From assembly GCF_002863305.2 (NCBI RefSeq), contig NZ_CP136962.1, positions 1,860,001 through 1,924,000 of the forward strand: DNA of 64,000 nt, in the 5' to 3' direction. The position numbers and the translations under genes are program-made. Below, one piece after another: positions 1-6,775 of the stretch. The stretch is from Neisseria perflava. Lineage in GTDB: Bacteria; Pseudomonadota; Gammaproteobacteria; Burkholderiales; Neisseriaceae. How positions within the stretch are numbered: position 1 is the stretch's first letter; every line of letters starts with the position of its first letter. The notes under the pieces are model-generated. The model had not been told where the DNA came from and searched no databases. It saw nothing but the letters and a program-made list of their open reading frames with translations.

Positions 1-848
1 ATCTCAACCGCGACAACATGCCGACCGAAGACGAACAATACGAAGTCTATGCCGGCATTGTCAAAAAACTCAAAGGCAAAAACATCACCATCCGCACCGT
101 CGATTTGGGTGTCGATAAAAATCCGCGCTGGTTCGGCCAAAACAGCACACCCAACGGCAGCCTCAACCCCGCGCTCGGACTGACCGGCATCCGTTTGTGC
201 CTCGCCGAGCCGGTCATGTTCCGCACCCAAATGCGCGCCATCCTCCGCGCCGCCGCCCACGGCCCCGTGCGCATGATGTGGCCGATGATTACATCCATTT
301 CCGAAGTGCGCCAATGCCTTATCCATCTGGACACGGCCCAACGCCAGCTGACCGAACGCGGCGAAACCTTCGGCCCGGTCAGCATCGGCTGCATGATCGA
401 AATCCCGTCCGCCGCCATGACCGTCGGCAGCATCCTCAAGCTCGTCGACTTCGTTTCCATCGGTACCAACGACCTGATTCAATACCTCCTGTCGGTCGAC
501 CGCGGCGACGACAGCGTCAGCCACCTCTACCAACCCGGCCACCCTGCCGTCCTCAAAACGCTGCAACACATCATCCGCACGGCAAACCGTATGGAAAAAG
601 GCGTCTCCATCTGCGGCGAAATGGCCGGCGATACCGTCTTCACCCGCCTATTGCTCGGCATGGGCCTGCGCCGATTCTCCATGAACCCCAACAACCTGCT
701 TTCGGTTAAAAACATCATCCTGCACAGCCACACCGGCCATCTCGAAAACGATGCCGCCAAAATCCTGCGCTGCGAAGACCCGGAAAAAGCCGAAAAACTG
801 ATTAAAATCCTCAACCAAAGCGAACAGGCGGAATCACAGGCCGTCTGA
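1..848 (+). CDS. ptsI: PTS enzyme I (phosphoenolpyruvate-protein phosphotransferase), 3' part
   Basis: C-terminal ~281 residues of enzyme I, which passes phosphate from PEP to HPr in the cytoplasm. The reading frame is already open at the left edge (codons start at base 3), so the N-terminal HPr-binding and phospho-histidine domains lie outside. What is visible is the PEP-binding barrel: an N-R-D-N-M-P-T-E-D-E-Q stretch, the S-I-G-T-N-D-L-I-Q-Y motif and the G-V-S-I-C-G-E-M-A-G motif that carries the catalytic Cys. The stop codon TGA is the TGA inside a DUS, so the uptake sequence straddles the end of the gene. Identity is certain; only the start is missing. Confidence 0.95.
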   Translation, partial: LNRDNMPTEDEQYEVYAGIVKKLKGKNITIRTVDLGVDKNPRWFGQNSTPNGSLNPALGLTGIRLCLAEPVMFRTQMRAILRAAAHGPVRMMWPMITSISEVRQCLIHLDTAQRQLTERGETFGPVSIGCMIEIPSAAMTVGSILKLVDFVSIGTNDLIQYLLSVDRGDDSVSHLYQPGHPAVLKTLQHIIRTANRMEKGVSICGEMAGDTVFTRLLLGMGLRRFSMNPNNLLSVKNIILHSHTGHLENDAAKILRCEDPEKAEKLIKILNQSEQAESQAV

Positions 849-854
849 ATCTCT

Positions 855-887
855 AAAAAGGGCCGTGTTTCGATACACGCCCTTTTT
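855..887 (+). terminator. Rho-independent terminator after ptsI
   Basis: A run of A, then GGGC, an extra C and GTGT, a TTCGAT loop, ACACGCCC and a run of five T form a stem with one bulge, seven bases after the ptsI stop. It is not built from DUS copies, unlike most terminators in this window. Confidence 0.75.
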
Positions 888-994
888 ATTCGTCCCCATT
901 TTTAGTTTATGCCCGATTCTCCCTCAAGCCCTCTTCTTCCCTATTTCGCCATTTCAAAAACCAACCTTTTTCACTTTTCCCAAACACTGCTTAC

Positions 995-1063
995 AGGCCG
1001 TCTGAAAAATATAAGGCGCAAGTGAAATAAAAGCTTTTATGCCTACACCAAAGGCCGTCTGAA
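995..1063 (+). repeat. Degenerate copy of the cupredoxin gene 3' end
   Basis: These 69 bases match 4990-5059 closely: DUS, then GGCGCAAGTGAA, a TAAAAGC element, TTTATGCCT and a second DUS, with one single-base deletion and about eight substitutions. At 4990-5059 the same bases encode the last residues of the cupredoxin (K-Y-M-A-Q-V-K, stop). Here no open gene precedes them, so this is a remnant. The two copies lie in the same orientation and bracket the iron-uptake operon and the cupredoxin gene. Confidence 0.75.
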
Positions 1064-1090
1064 CCCCGATTACAAGGTTTCAGACGGCCT
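1052..1090. terminator. Inverted DUS pair
   Basis: AGGCCGTCTGAA and its reverse complement are separated by about 15 bases and can form a hairpin in either direction. It lies in the 519-base gap after ptsI. Confidence 0.6.
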
Positions 1091-1331
1091 GCTGTATTCA
1101 ACCGGATACCTTTTATTTTTTGCAATAAAAAACCCTTTACTTATCACTTCCTGCTACTGCCCACTATGGCTTTAGGTACCCCATATCATTCCTTTTAACC
1201 AGGTCTTCAGTACACCCAAGCCCTATATCAACACTATCCCTTCGTTTTAATGATGAAACTTTTTATTCCGAAATATGTCTATCCCTACATTCACTTGAAA
1301 AAAGATTCAATACCTTGTAAATTTACTAAAA
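1091..1331. other. Gene-free AT-rich upstream region
   Basis: No convincing gene in either strand. The only ATG-started frame of note (1250-1336) lacks a ribosome-binding site and runs into the Fur box. It probably carries the promoter of the iron-uptake operon. Confidence 0.5.
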
Positions 1332-1350
1332 GATAGTAATTATCATCATA
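1332..1350 (+). promoter_or_regulatory. Probable Fur box upstream of the iron-chelate operon
   Basis: The bases GATAGTAATTATCATCAT fit three consecutive NATWAT-like hexamers, the usual way Fur sites are described. The site lies 18-36 bases before the start codon of a siderophore-type binding protein, where Fur repression under iron-replete conditions is expected. This is inferred from sequence match and gene function. Confidence 0.55.
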
Positions 1351-1367
1351 TTCTAAAGGAATGATTT

Positions 1368-2483
1368 ATGAGATTTACGCAACTTTCTGCTTTGATTGCC
1401 GCCGCCGCTTTGTCCGTCGGCTCCGTATCCGCTTTTGCCAAACCCGTTCAGCTGACCGATACCGTCGGCCGTAAGGTAACCGTCGACCTGCCAGCCAAAC
1501 GTGTGGTTTTGGGCTTCTACTACCAAGACTACATGGCCATCGGCGGTAAAACCGCGCTGGACAACGTCGTCGGTTTTTCCAAAGCAGTTTGGGCCGACTG
1601 GGCGCCGCCAAGCTGGGCGGCATTCAGCAAAGCCGTGCCTAAGTTGAACCAGCTTGCCGACGTAGGCGAAGTGGAAGTCGGCACATTCTCGATTGAGAAA
1701 GTATTGGCATTGAAACCCGATTTGCTGGTTTTGGCCGAATGGCAATACAAGGCTTTGGGTTCCGATCTCGACCGCATCAACAAAGCCGGCATCCCCATCG
1801 TCGTGTTGGACTACAACGCGCAAACGGTCGCCAAACACGTTCAATCGACCAAACTCATCGGCACATTGACCGGCCAGCAGCAAAAAGCCGACAAACTGGC
1901 GGCGGATTACAAACGCGTTGCCGACACCATCCAGGCGCGCGTGCAAAAAGCCAACCTGCCCAAGCCTAAAGTCTATGTCGAGTTCGGCAACAAAGGCCCT
2001 GCCGAACACAGCGTTACCTTCGGCAAGAGCATGTGGGGTTCGATGGCGACACTGGTCGGCGGCAACAATATCGCCGCTTCTTCGGTTGAATTCTACGGCC
2101 CGATCAACCCTGAAAAAGTCCTCGCCGCCAAACCCGACGTCATCGTGATTACCGGCCGCGAAACCGAATTGAAGAAAAACCCTGCCGCCATGGTAATGGG
2201 CTGGGGCATTCCGAAAGCGGAAGCGGAAAAACGCTTGGCCGGCTTTGCCAAACGCGCCGGCTGGGCCAACCTGCCTGCGATTAAAAACAACCGCCTCTAC
2301 GCTGCCTACCACGCCAACTCGCGCACGCTGTCCGACAGCGCATCGATTCAGTTTATGGCCAAAGCGATTTATCCGCAGTTGTTTAAGGATTTCAACCCTG
2401 AGAAGACCTATCTGGACTTCTACCGCCAAAACCTGCCGGTTGTACCAAATGGTACGTTCTACCTCTACCCGAAAGGACAATAA
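1368..2483 (+). CDS. Periplasmic iron(III)-chelate binding protein of an ABC importer
   Basis: 371-residue substrate-binding protein of the TroA/FecB type. It starts with a clear Sec signal peptide (about residues 1-24, ending A-F-A before K-P), followed by the D-T-V-G-R-K-V-T-V-D-L-P-A-K-R-V-V start typical of siderophore-binding lobes, the V-L-A-L-K-P-D-L-L-V-L segment and, in the second lobe, V-L-A-A-K-P-D-V-I-V-I. A ribosome-binding site AAAGGA sits eight bases before the ATG. The next two genes are the matching permease and ATPase, and a Fur-like box precedes it. The substrate is likely a ferric siderophore or haem-type chelate; which one cannot be read from the sequence. No lipobox, so it is soluble. 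Confidence 0.88.
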   Translation: MRFTQLSALIAAAALSVGSVSAFAKPVQLTDTVGRKVTVDLPAKRVVLGFYYQDYMAIGGKTALDNVVGFSKAVWADWAPPSWAAFSKAVPKLNQLADVGEVEVGTFSIEKVLALKPDLLVLAEWQYKALGSDLDRINKAGIPIVVLDYNAQTVAKHVQSTKLIGTLTGQQQKADKLAADYKRVADTIQARVQKANLPKPKVYVEFGNKGPAEHSVTFGKSMWGSMATLVGGNNIAASSVEFYGPINPEKVLAAKPDVIVITGRETELKKNPAAMVMGWGIPKAEAEKRLAGFAKRAGWANLPAIKNNRLYAAYHANSRTLSDSASIQFMAKAIYPQLFKDFNPEKTYLDFYRQNLPVVPNGTFYLYPKGQ

Positions 2484-2493
2484 GGTAGTTTAG

Positions 2494-2536
2494 ATTTTCA
2501 GACGGCCTTTTAAATCGGAAGGCCGTCTGAAATTTT
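2494..2536. terminator. Inverted DUS pair inside the iron-uptake operon
   Basis: ATTTTCAGACGGCC and GGCCGTCTGAAATTTT flank a short loop, starting 11 bases after the binding-protein stop. It may terminate some transcripts and so lower permease and ATPase levels relative to the binding protein. Confidence 0.6.
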
Positions 2537-2600
2537 TGCGGAAGAAAAAGGCAAACCTGTTTCTCCCCTTTCACAACACTCTTTTTTAAAGGTTTGAAAC

Positions 2601-3647
2601 ATGAATGATTCGGTTGTCGCCGAGATTGTGAAAAACCAGCGCAAGTTGGAAGGCAAGCGTTGGTTGATTGTGTTGATGTTTTTAGTCATCGCGGCGGTCA
2701 GTTTCCTATTCGACATCGCCACCGGCCCTGCGATGACGGACACGCTGCCCGTCGGCGAAGTGGTCAATGTTTTGCTGGGCAAACCCGAAGTCGATGAAAT
2801 GAACCGCCTGATTGTGATGGATTTGCGCCTGCCGATTGCGGTGATGGCCTTGGTGGTCGGCGCGGCTTTAGGTGTCGGCGGTGCGGAAATTCAAACGCTC
2901 CTGAACAACCCGATGGCCAGCCCTTATACGCTGGGCTTGGCGGCGGCGGCGGGTTTGGGCGCGTCGGCGGTGATCGCGTTCGGCGGTTTCGGGCTGCCTG
3001 AAACGGTCGCCGTTCCCATCGGTGCGTTTGTGATGACCATGCTGGCTTCGGGCATCTTGTTTCTGTTTGCTTCGGCACGCCGCTTCAACTCGGCGATGTT
3101 GGTGTTGGTGGGGATTGCGCTGTTATTTCTGTTTCAGTCGATTTTGTCGCTGATTCAATTTATCGCCGCGCCTGAGATTTCGCAGCAGATTCTGTTTTGG
3201 CTGTTCGGCAGCCTGACCAAGGCGACTTGGGAGACGGTCATCGTTACGGCAGCGGTTACGGCGGTATGCGTGTTTCTGCTTTCGCGCGACGTGTGGAAGC
3301 TGACCGCGCTGCGCTTGGGCGAAGAACGAGCCGTCGGGCTGGGCATCAATCTGCAATTTTTGCGCCTGAAAACGCTGGTGTTGGTGGCGGTGATGACGGC
3401 AACGGCCATCAGTTTTGTCGGCGTGATCGGCTTTATCGGCTTGGTTGCGCCGCATGTGGCGCGGATTCTTTTGGGCGAAGACCAGCGTTTCTTCCTGCCC
3501 GGCGCGATGCTGGCGGGGGCGGCGTTTTTATCGGTGGCGAGCGTGTTGTCCAAGGTAATTATCCCGGGCGCGCTGTTTCCGGTCGGCATCGTTACGTCGT
3601 TTGTCGGCGTGCCGTTCTTCTTCTGGATTGTATTAACGAAACGATAG
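2601..3647 (+). CDS. FecCD-family permease of the iron-chelate ABC importer
   Basis: 348-residue inner-membrane permease with a charged N-terminus (about 20 residues) and many hydrophobic segments, as in the BtuC/FecCD family. Family landmarks include the R-L-P-I-A-V start of the first conserved block, G-A-E-I-Q-T-L-L-N-N-P-M-A-S-P-Y-T-L-G, and F-I-G-L-V-A-P-H-V-A-R-I-L-L-G near residue 275, the loop that docks on the ATPase. The start follows an AAAGG site. It lies between the binding protein and the ATPase, and its stop codon overlaps a DUS that fills the gap to the next gene. Confidence 0.92.
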   Translation: MNDSVVAEIVKNQRKLEGKRWLIVLMFLVIAAVSFLFDIATGPAMTDTLPVGEVVNVLLGKPEVDEMNRLIVMDLRLPIAVMALVVGAALGVGGAEIQTLLNNPMASPYTLGLAAAAGLGASAVIAFGGFGLPETVAVPIGAFVMTMLASGILFLFASARRFNSAMLVLVGIALLFLFQSILSLIQFIAAPEISQQILFWLFGSLTKATWETVIVTAAVTAVCVFLLSRDVWKLTALRLGEERAVGLGINLQFLRLKTLVLVAVMTATAISFVGVIGFIGLVAPHVARILLGEDQRFFLPGAMLAGAAFLSVASVLSKVIIPGALFPVGIVTSFVGVPFFFWIVLTKR

Positions 3648-3657
3648 GCCGTCTGAA
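3646..3657 (+). repeat. DUS forming the permease-ATPase junction
   Basis: An exact AGGCCGTCTGAA supplies the last two bases of the permease stop (TAG) and ends directly before the ATG of the ATPase gene. The whole intercistronic gap is an uptake sequence. Confidence 0.9.
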
Positions 3658-4425
3658 ATGTTGAAACTTGAAAACGTACACATCCGGCGCGGCGATTATG
3701 TGGTCGCCGACAGTATCGATTTGACGCTGGAACAAGGCAAAGTCTATTCCGTGCTCGGCCCCAACGGCACGGGCAAATCCTCGCTGATGAAAACGATTTT
3801 CGGCGAAGTGGCGCACAAAGGCACCATCCGCTACGGCGACGAAGCGTTGAGCAAAATCCACCTGCAAAGCTGGCGCAAACGCATAGGCTATATGCCGCAG
3901 GACACCGCCGCCGAAGCCTCGCTGACCGCACTGGAAGTCGTGTTGCTCGGCCGCATGGACGCGCTGCACATGCACGTCGGCGACGAACTGCTGCACGAAG
4001 CCGCAAGTATCATGGCGGAGCTGGGCATCGGCCATCTGGCACACCGCGACGTCATGCGGCTTTCCGGCGGACAGCGGCAGCTCGTGATGTTTGCCCAAGT
4101 CATGCTGCGCCGCCCCGAAATCCTGATGCTGGACGAACCGGTCAGCGCGCTGGATATGCACCATCAACTCAATCTTTTAGAACGCGTGGTGCAATACACG
4201 CACGAACACAATCTGGTTACACTGATGGTGTTGCACGATTTGAGCCTCGCCGCGCAGTTTTCAGACGGCGTGATTCTGCTCGGCGAAGGCAAAGTACAGG
4301 CGCAGGGCGCGCCGCAGGACGTGTTGCAGGCGGACATGATCGGCAGATTGTACAAAGTGGACATCGAGCTTTTGTACGACAGCAAAGGCCTGCCCGTTAT
4401 CCGCCCGATGCGGAAGAGTGCGTAA
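3658..4425 (+). CDS. ATPase subunit of the iron-chelate ABC importer
   Basis: 255-residue FecE/FepC-type ATPase. Walker A G-P-N-G-T-G-K-S is at residues 34-41, the signature L-S-G-G-Q is near 137, Walker B I-L-M-L-D-E-P near 159 and the switch histidine lies in V-L-H-D-L-S. It powers uptake through the adjacent permease. No TonB-dependent receptor is encoded nearby, so the outer-membrane step must be supplied from elsewhere. Translation probably depends on coupling, because the DUS before the ATG leaves no good ribosome-binding site. Confidence 0.92.
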   Translation: MLKLENVHIRRGDYVVADSIDLTLEQGKVYSVLGPNGTGKSSLMKTIFGEVAHKGTIRYGDEALSKIHLQSWRKRIGYMPQDTAAEASLTALEVVLLGRMDALHMHVGDELLHEAASIMAELGIGHLAHRDVMRLSGGQRQLVMFAQVMLRRPEILMLDEPVSALDMHHQLNLLERVVQYTHEHNLVTLMVLHDLSLAAQFSDGVILLGEGKVQAQGAPQDVLQADMIGRLYKVDIELLYDSKGLPVIRPMRKSA

Positions 4426-4486
4426 CTTAACCGCTCCTGCAAATGTCGGATTTGAGCATCCGGCCTGCAAACTCCCTGCAATTTAT

Positions 4487-4520
4487 CCCCTCTCCTGCGG
4501 GAGAGGATTAGGGAGAGGGC
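4487..4520. repeat. Short CT/GA-rich inverted repeat
   Basis: CCCCTCTCC, TGC, GGGAGAGG and a second GGGAGAGGG form a compact hairpin between the ATPase and the cupredoxin gene. It resembles short dispersed repeats of many proteobacteria; the family was not identified. It could end the iron-uptake transcript. Confidence 0.4.
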
Positions 4521-4594
4521 GGTAAACCCAAGGCTTGCCTCTCCGACTCATCAGCCCGCACCATATTTTTTTATCCTTAGAAAGGACTTTCTCC

Positions 4595-5026
4595 ATGAAA
4601 AAATCCCTCTTCCTCCTGATGCTGACCGCTTCCCTTAGCGCATACGCCGCCAACCACGAAATCAAAATGCTCGACAACGGCAAAGACGGCAGCATGGTGT
4701 TCGAGCCCGGCTACGTCAACGCCAAAGTCGGCGACACCGTAACCTTCAAAGCTACTAACAGCGGCCACTGGGTGCAAAGCAAAGCCCTGCCCGAGGGCGT
4801 TGCCGACTTCCTCTCCGAAGACGGCAAAGACTTCACCCTCAAACTCGACAAAGAAGGTGTATACGTCTACACCTGCCCGCCACACCGCATGATGAACATG
4901 AGCGGCGTGATTCAGGTCGGCAAACCGGTGAACAAAACCAAAGCACAAGCCGTTGTCGATGAAATGGAAAATCGCGCCATGCAAAGCAAAGGCCGTCTGA
5001 AAAAATACATGGCGCAAGTGAAGTAA
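4595..5026 (+). CDS. Pseudoazurin-type periplasmic blue-copper protein
   Basis: 143-residue small electron carrier. Residues 1-19 are a Sec signal (K-K-S-L-F-L-L-M-L, ending A-Y-A-A). The mature part has the cupredoxin fold marks: G-D-T-V-T-F near residue 47, a copper His in N-S-G-H-W-V, and the Cys-His-Met ligands in Y-T-C-P-P-H-R-M-M-N-M. It should carry electrons in the periplasm, classically to nitrite reductase or a cytochrome oxidase; its partner is not in the window. The ATG at 4595 follows AAAGGA and gives a proper signal peptide; an upstream in-frame ATG at 4535 does not. A DUS lies inside the coding sequence near the end and is read as G-R-L-K. Confidence 0.88.
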   Translation: MKKSLFLLMLTASLSAYAANHEIKMLDNGKDGSMVFEPGYVNAKVGDTVTFKATNSGHWVQSKALPEGVADFLSEDGKDFTLKLDKEGVYVYTCPPHRMMNMSGVIQVGKPVNKTKAQAVVDEMENRAMQSKGRLKKYMAQVK

Positions 5027-5059
5027 AAGCGTTTATGCCTGCATTAAAGGCCGTCTGAA
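4990..5059 (+). repeat. Second copy of the ~70-bp direct repeat (cupredoxin 3' end plus DUS)
   Basis: Intact partner of 995-1063. It covers the last 11 codons of the cupredoxin gene and 33 bases downstream, starting and ending with a DUS. Confidence 0.75.
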
Positions 5060-5075
5060 ACCTTTCAGACGGCCT
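5048..5075. terminator. Inverted DUS pair after the cupredoxin gene
   Basis: AGGCCGTCTGAAA and TTTCAGACGGCCT are separated by only two bases, giving a tight hairpin 22 bases after the stop. Confidence 0.65.
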
Positions 5076-5164
5076 GTTTCCTTTGCGTAAAACCCGCATC
5101 AAAGCTATATCTTCCGTTTCAGTTTCCGATAAAATAGGCCTATTCCGACACAAGACCCGTAAGC

Positions 5165-6427
5165 ATGATACGCCGCCTTTACGCCACGCTGTGGCACCTC
5201 GCCCCCTTCCTGATCCGCCGCCACCTGCGCCGCCGCGCCCTCAAATCCCCAGACTATCTCGAGCATTGGGACGAGCGTTTCGGGCAGGCGTATCCCAATC
5301 CCGTACAACGCCCGATTTGGATACACGCCGTATCCGTCGGCGAAACGCGTGCGGCCGAACCTTTGGTGCAGGCATTGCGCCGCCATTTTCCCGACTCGCC
5401 GTTTCTGATTACCCAAATGACGCCGACCGGCCGCGCCACCGCGCAATCCCTGTTTCCCGATGCGCAATGCCGTTACCTGCCCTACGACAAATCCGAATGG
5501 GTCGCCCGATTTTTAGCCGAACACCGCCCCATCTGCGGCATTTTGATGGAAACCGAAATCTGGCCCAACCTGATGCACGGCTGCCAAGAAGCAGGCATTC
5601 CCCTCTTTTTGGCCAACGCGCGCCTCTCCGAAAAATCCCAACGCGGCTACCTCAAAATCCGCAAGCTGGTCGAGCCTGCCATGCAGACCCTCTCCGGCTG
5701 CTTTGCCCAAACCGCCGCCGATGCCGAACGCCTGCACCTCATCGGCGCATCCAACGTCCACGTCTGCGGCAACACCAAATACGACATCGCGCCCCCCGAC
5801 GACTCGCGCCCACTTGCCGTCGCCTTTAAAGAACGCATCGGTGCACGAGCCGTCGTCGTCTGCGCCAGCACGCGCGTGTACAAAGGCACAGACGAAGCCG
5901 AGCTGCTCCTCAAAGCATGGCAGGGCTACCGCGGCAATGCCTTGCTGGTCATCGTCCCGCGCCACCCTGAAAACTTTCAGACGGCCTACGATACTGCCAA
6001 ATCACTTGGTTATACCGTCCAAAAACGCAGCGACGGACAACCCGTTTCCCCCGATACACAGGTTTGGATAGGCGACAGCATGGGCGAGCTTGCCGCCTAC
6101 TACCTCAGCGCAGACATTGCCTTCGTCGGCGGCAGCCTCGTTGATGCCGGCTGTCAAAACATCATCGAACCTATCTCCTGCCGCGTCCCCACCCTCTTCG
6201 GCTACTCCAACTACAACTTCGCCCAAGCCTGCAAAGGCGCAGTCGAAGCCAAAGCCGCCGTCCGCGTCGAAACTGCCGAAGCCTGGTACAGAACCACGCG
6301 CCAATACCTCGACGACGAAACACTGCGCCAACAGCTGATCAGCCACACCGAACAATTCATTTCGCAACACCAAGGCGCCAGTGCCAAAATTGCCAAAGCG
6401 ATTGCAGATTGTTTGAATCAGCGTTAA
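5165..6427 (+). CDS. waaA: 3-deoxy-D-manno-octulosonic acid (Kdo) transferase
   Basis: 420-residue inner-membrane glycosyltransferase that adds Kdo to lipid IVA, starting the LPS/LOS inner core. It has a hydrophobic N-terminus (residues 4-17), the H-A-V-S-V-G-E motif near 56 with the catalytic Glu, T-Q-M-T-P-T-G, M-E-T-E-I-W-P-N near 126, and the C-terminal G-D-S-M-G-E-L and P-I-S-C-R-V-P blocks of the GT-B fold. Length is normal. One DUS is embedded in the coding sequence near 5977. It stands alone here, away from the lpx genes at 18.5-22 kb. Confidence 0.95.
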   Translation: MIRRLYATLWHLAPFLIRRHLRRRALKSPDYLEHWDERFGQAYPNPVQRPIWIHAVSVGETRAAEPLVQALRRHFPDSPFLITQMTPTGRATAQSLFPDAQCRYLPYDKSEWVARFLAEHRPICGILMETEIWPNLMHGCQEAGIPLFLANARLSEKSQRGYLKIRKLVEPAMQTLSGCFAQTAADAERLHLIGASNVHVCGNTKYDIAPPDDSRPLAVAFKERIGARAVVVCASTRVYKGTDEAELLLKAWQGYRGNALLVIVPRHPENFQTAYDTAKSLGYTVQKRSDGQPVSPDTQVWIGDSMGELAAYYLSADIAFVGGSLVDAGCQNIIEPISCRVPTLFGYSNYNFAQACKGAVEAKAAVRVETAEAWYRTTRQYLDDETLRQQLISHTEQFISQHQGASAKIAKAIADCLNQR

Positions 6428-6432
6428 GCAAC

Positions 6433-6463
6433 AAAAAACCGCCTGTTCATGACAAACAGGCGG
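6433..6463 (-). terminator. Strong minus-strand terminator of the small-peptide unit
   Basis: On the minus strand CCGCCTGTT, a 7-base loop and AACAGGCGG are followed by TTTTTT. This is a textbook intrinsic terminator 33 bases past the stop of the 30-aa ORF. It is not DUS-derived. Confidence 0.8.
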
Positions 6464-6486
6464 AAACTGAAAAACAGTTTTTTGTT
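6464..6486 (+). terminator. Possible plus-strand terminator after waaA
   Basis: AAACTG, AAAAA, CAGTTT followed by further T residues can end waaA transcription. It abuts the opposing terminator of the small-peptide unit. Confidence 0.5.
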
Positions 6487-6495
6487 TTCAGCCGT

Positions 6496-6588
6496 TTAAT
6501 TGACTAAGAGCAGGAACAGGGTTAAGATAATCTTAACGACTGTCCGCAGTCTCAGCCATGAACGACCTTTCGGCTTGGTTCGTTTCAT
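6496..6588 (-). CDS. 30-residue basic-hydrophobic peptide, possible type I toxin-like or regulatory peptide
   Basis: Minus-strand ORF from ATG at 6588 to TAA at 6496. The N-terminal 15 residues carry eight Lys/Arg (starting M-K-R-T-K-P-K-G-R-S-W), followed by a hydrophobic stretch V-V-K-I-I-L-T-L-F-L-L-L-V-N, so a single membrane insertion is likely. The unit is self-contained: a TATAAT at 6675-6670, a ~70-base structured leader, a good AAGGAG site nine bases before the ATG, and its own intrinsic terminator. SD and start codon can both be locked in hairpins. I do not recognise the protein; architecture resembles type I toxins or small membrane regulators, but no antisense RNA has been shown. 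Confidence 0.55.
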   Translation of the reverse strand: MKRTKPKGRSWLRLRTVVKIILTLFLLLVN

Positions 6589-6675
6589 GTTGAAACTCTC
6601 CTTTCTGGGGAGGTTCAAATAAAACAGCCCCACTGCCATGGGGCTGTTTCACTACCTAGCCCCGCGATAATTATA
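6589..6675 (-). promoter_or_regulatory. Promoter and structured leader of the 30-aa ORF
   Basis: On the minus strand a TATAAT (6675-6670) precedes three mutually pairable segments: GGGGCT (6663-6658), AGCCCC (6645-6640) and GGGGCT (6631-6626). The latter two form a 10-bp hairpin, AAACAGCCCC with GGGGCTGTTT. Next CTCC (6612-6609) can pair with GGAG of the Shine-Dalgarno (6601-6598), and GTTTC/GAAAC (6596-6592, 6586-6582) enclose the start codon. Alternative pairings are visible; function is inferred. Confidence 0.45.
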
Positions 6676-6713
6676 CCCAAACTTCCTAAAATCATTCCAA
6701 ACAAATTTCCACT

Positions 6714-6762
6714 AAAAAGGCCGTCTGAAACCCCAATTTTTTGGGTTTCAGACGGCCTTTTC
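6714..6762. terminator. Inverted DUS pair downstream of the OPT gene
   Basis: AAAAAGGCCGTCTGAAACCC and its complement flank a T-rich loop, 14 bases past the stop of the minus-strand transporter gene. Confidence 0.7.
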
Positions 6763-6775
6763 TCAACCTACAAAC

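Noticed and set aside
1250..1336. 28-codon ATG frame before the iron-uptake operon
   Set aside because: No Shine-Dalgarno, and its end lies in the Fur box.
1353..2480. 375-codon frame antisense to the iron-chelate binding protein
   Set aside because: Composition is artificial and the sense frame has a signal peptide and family motifs.
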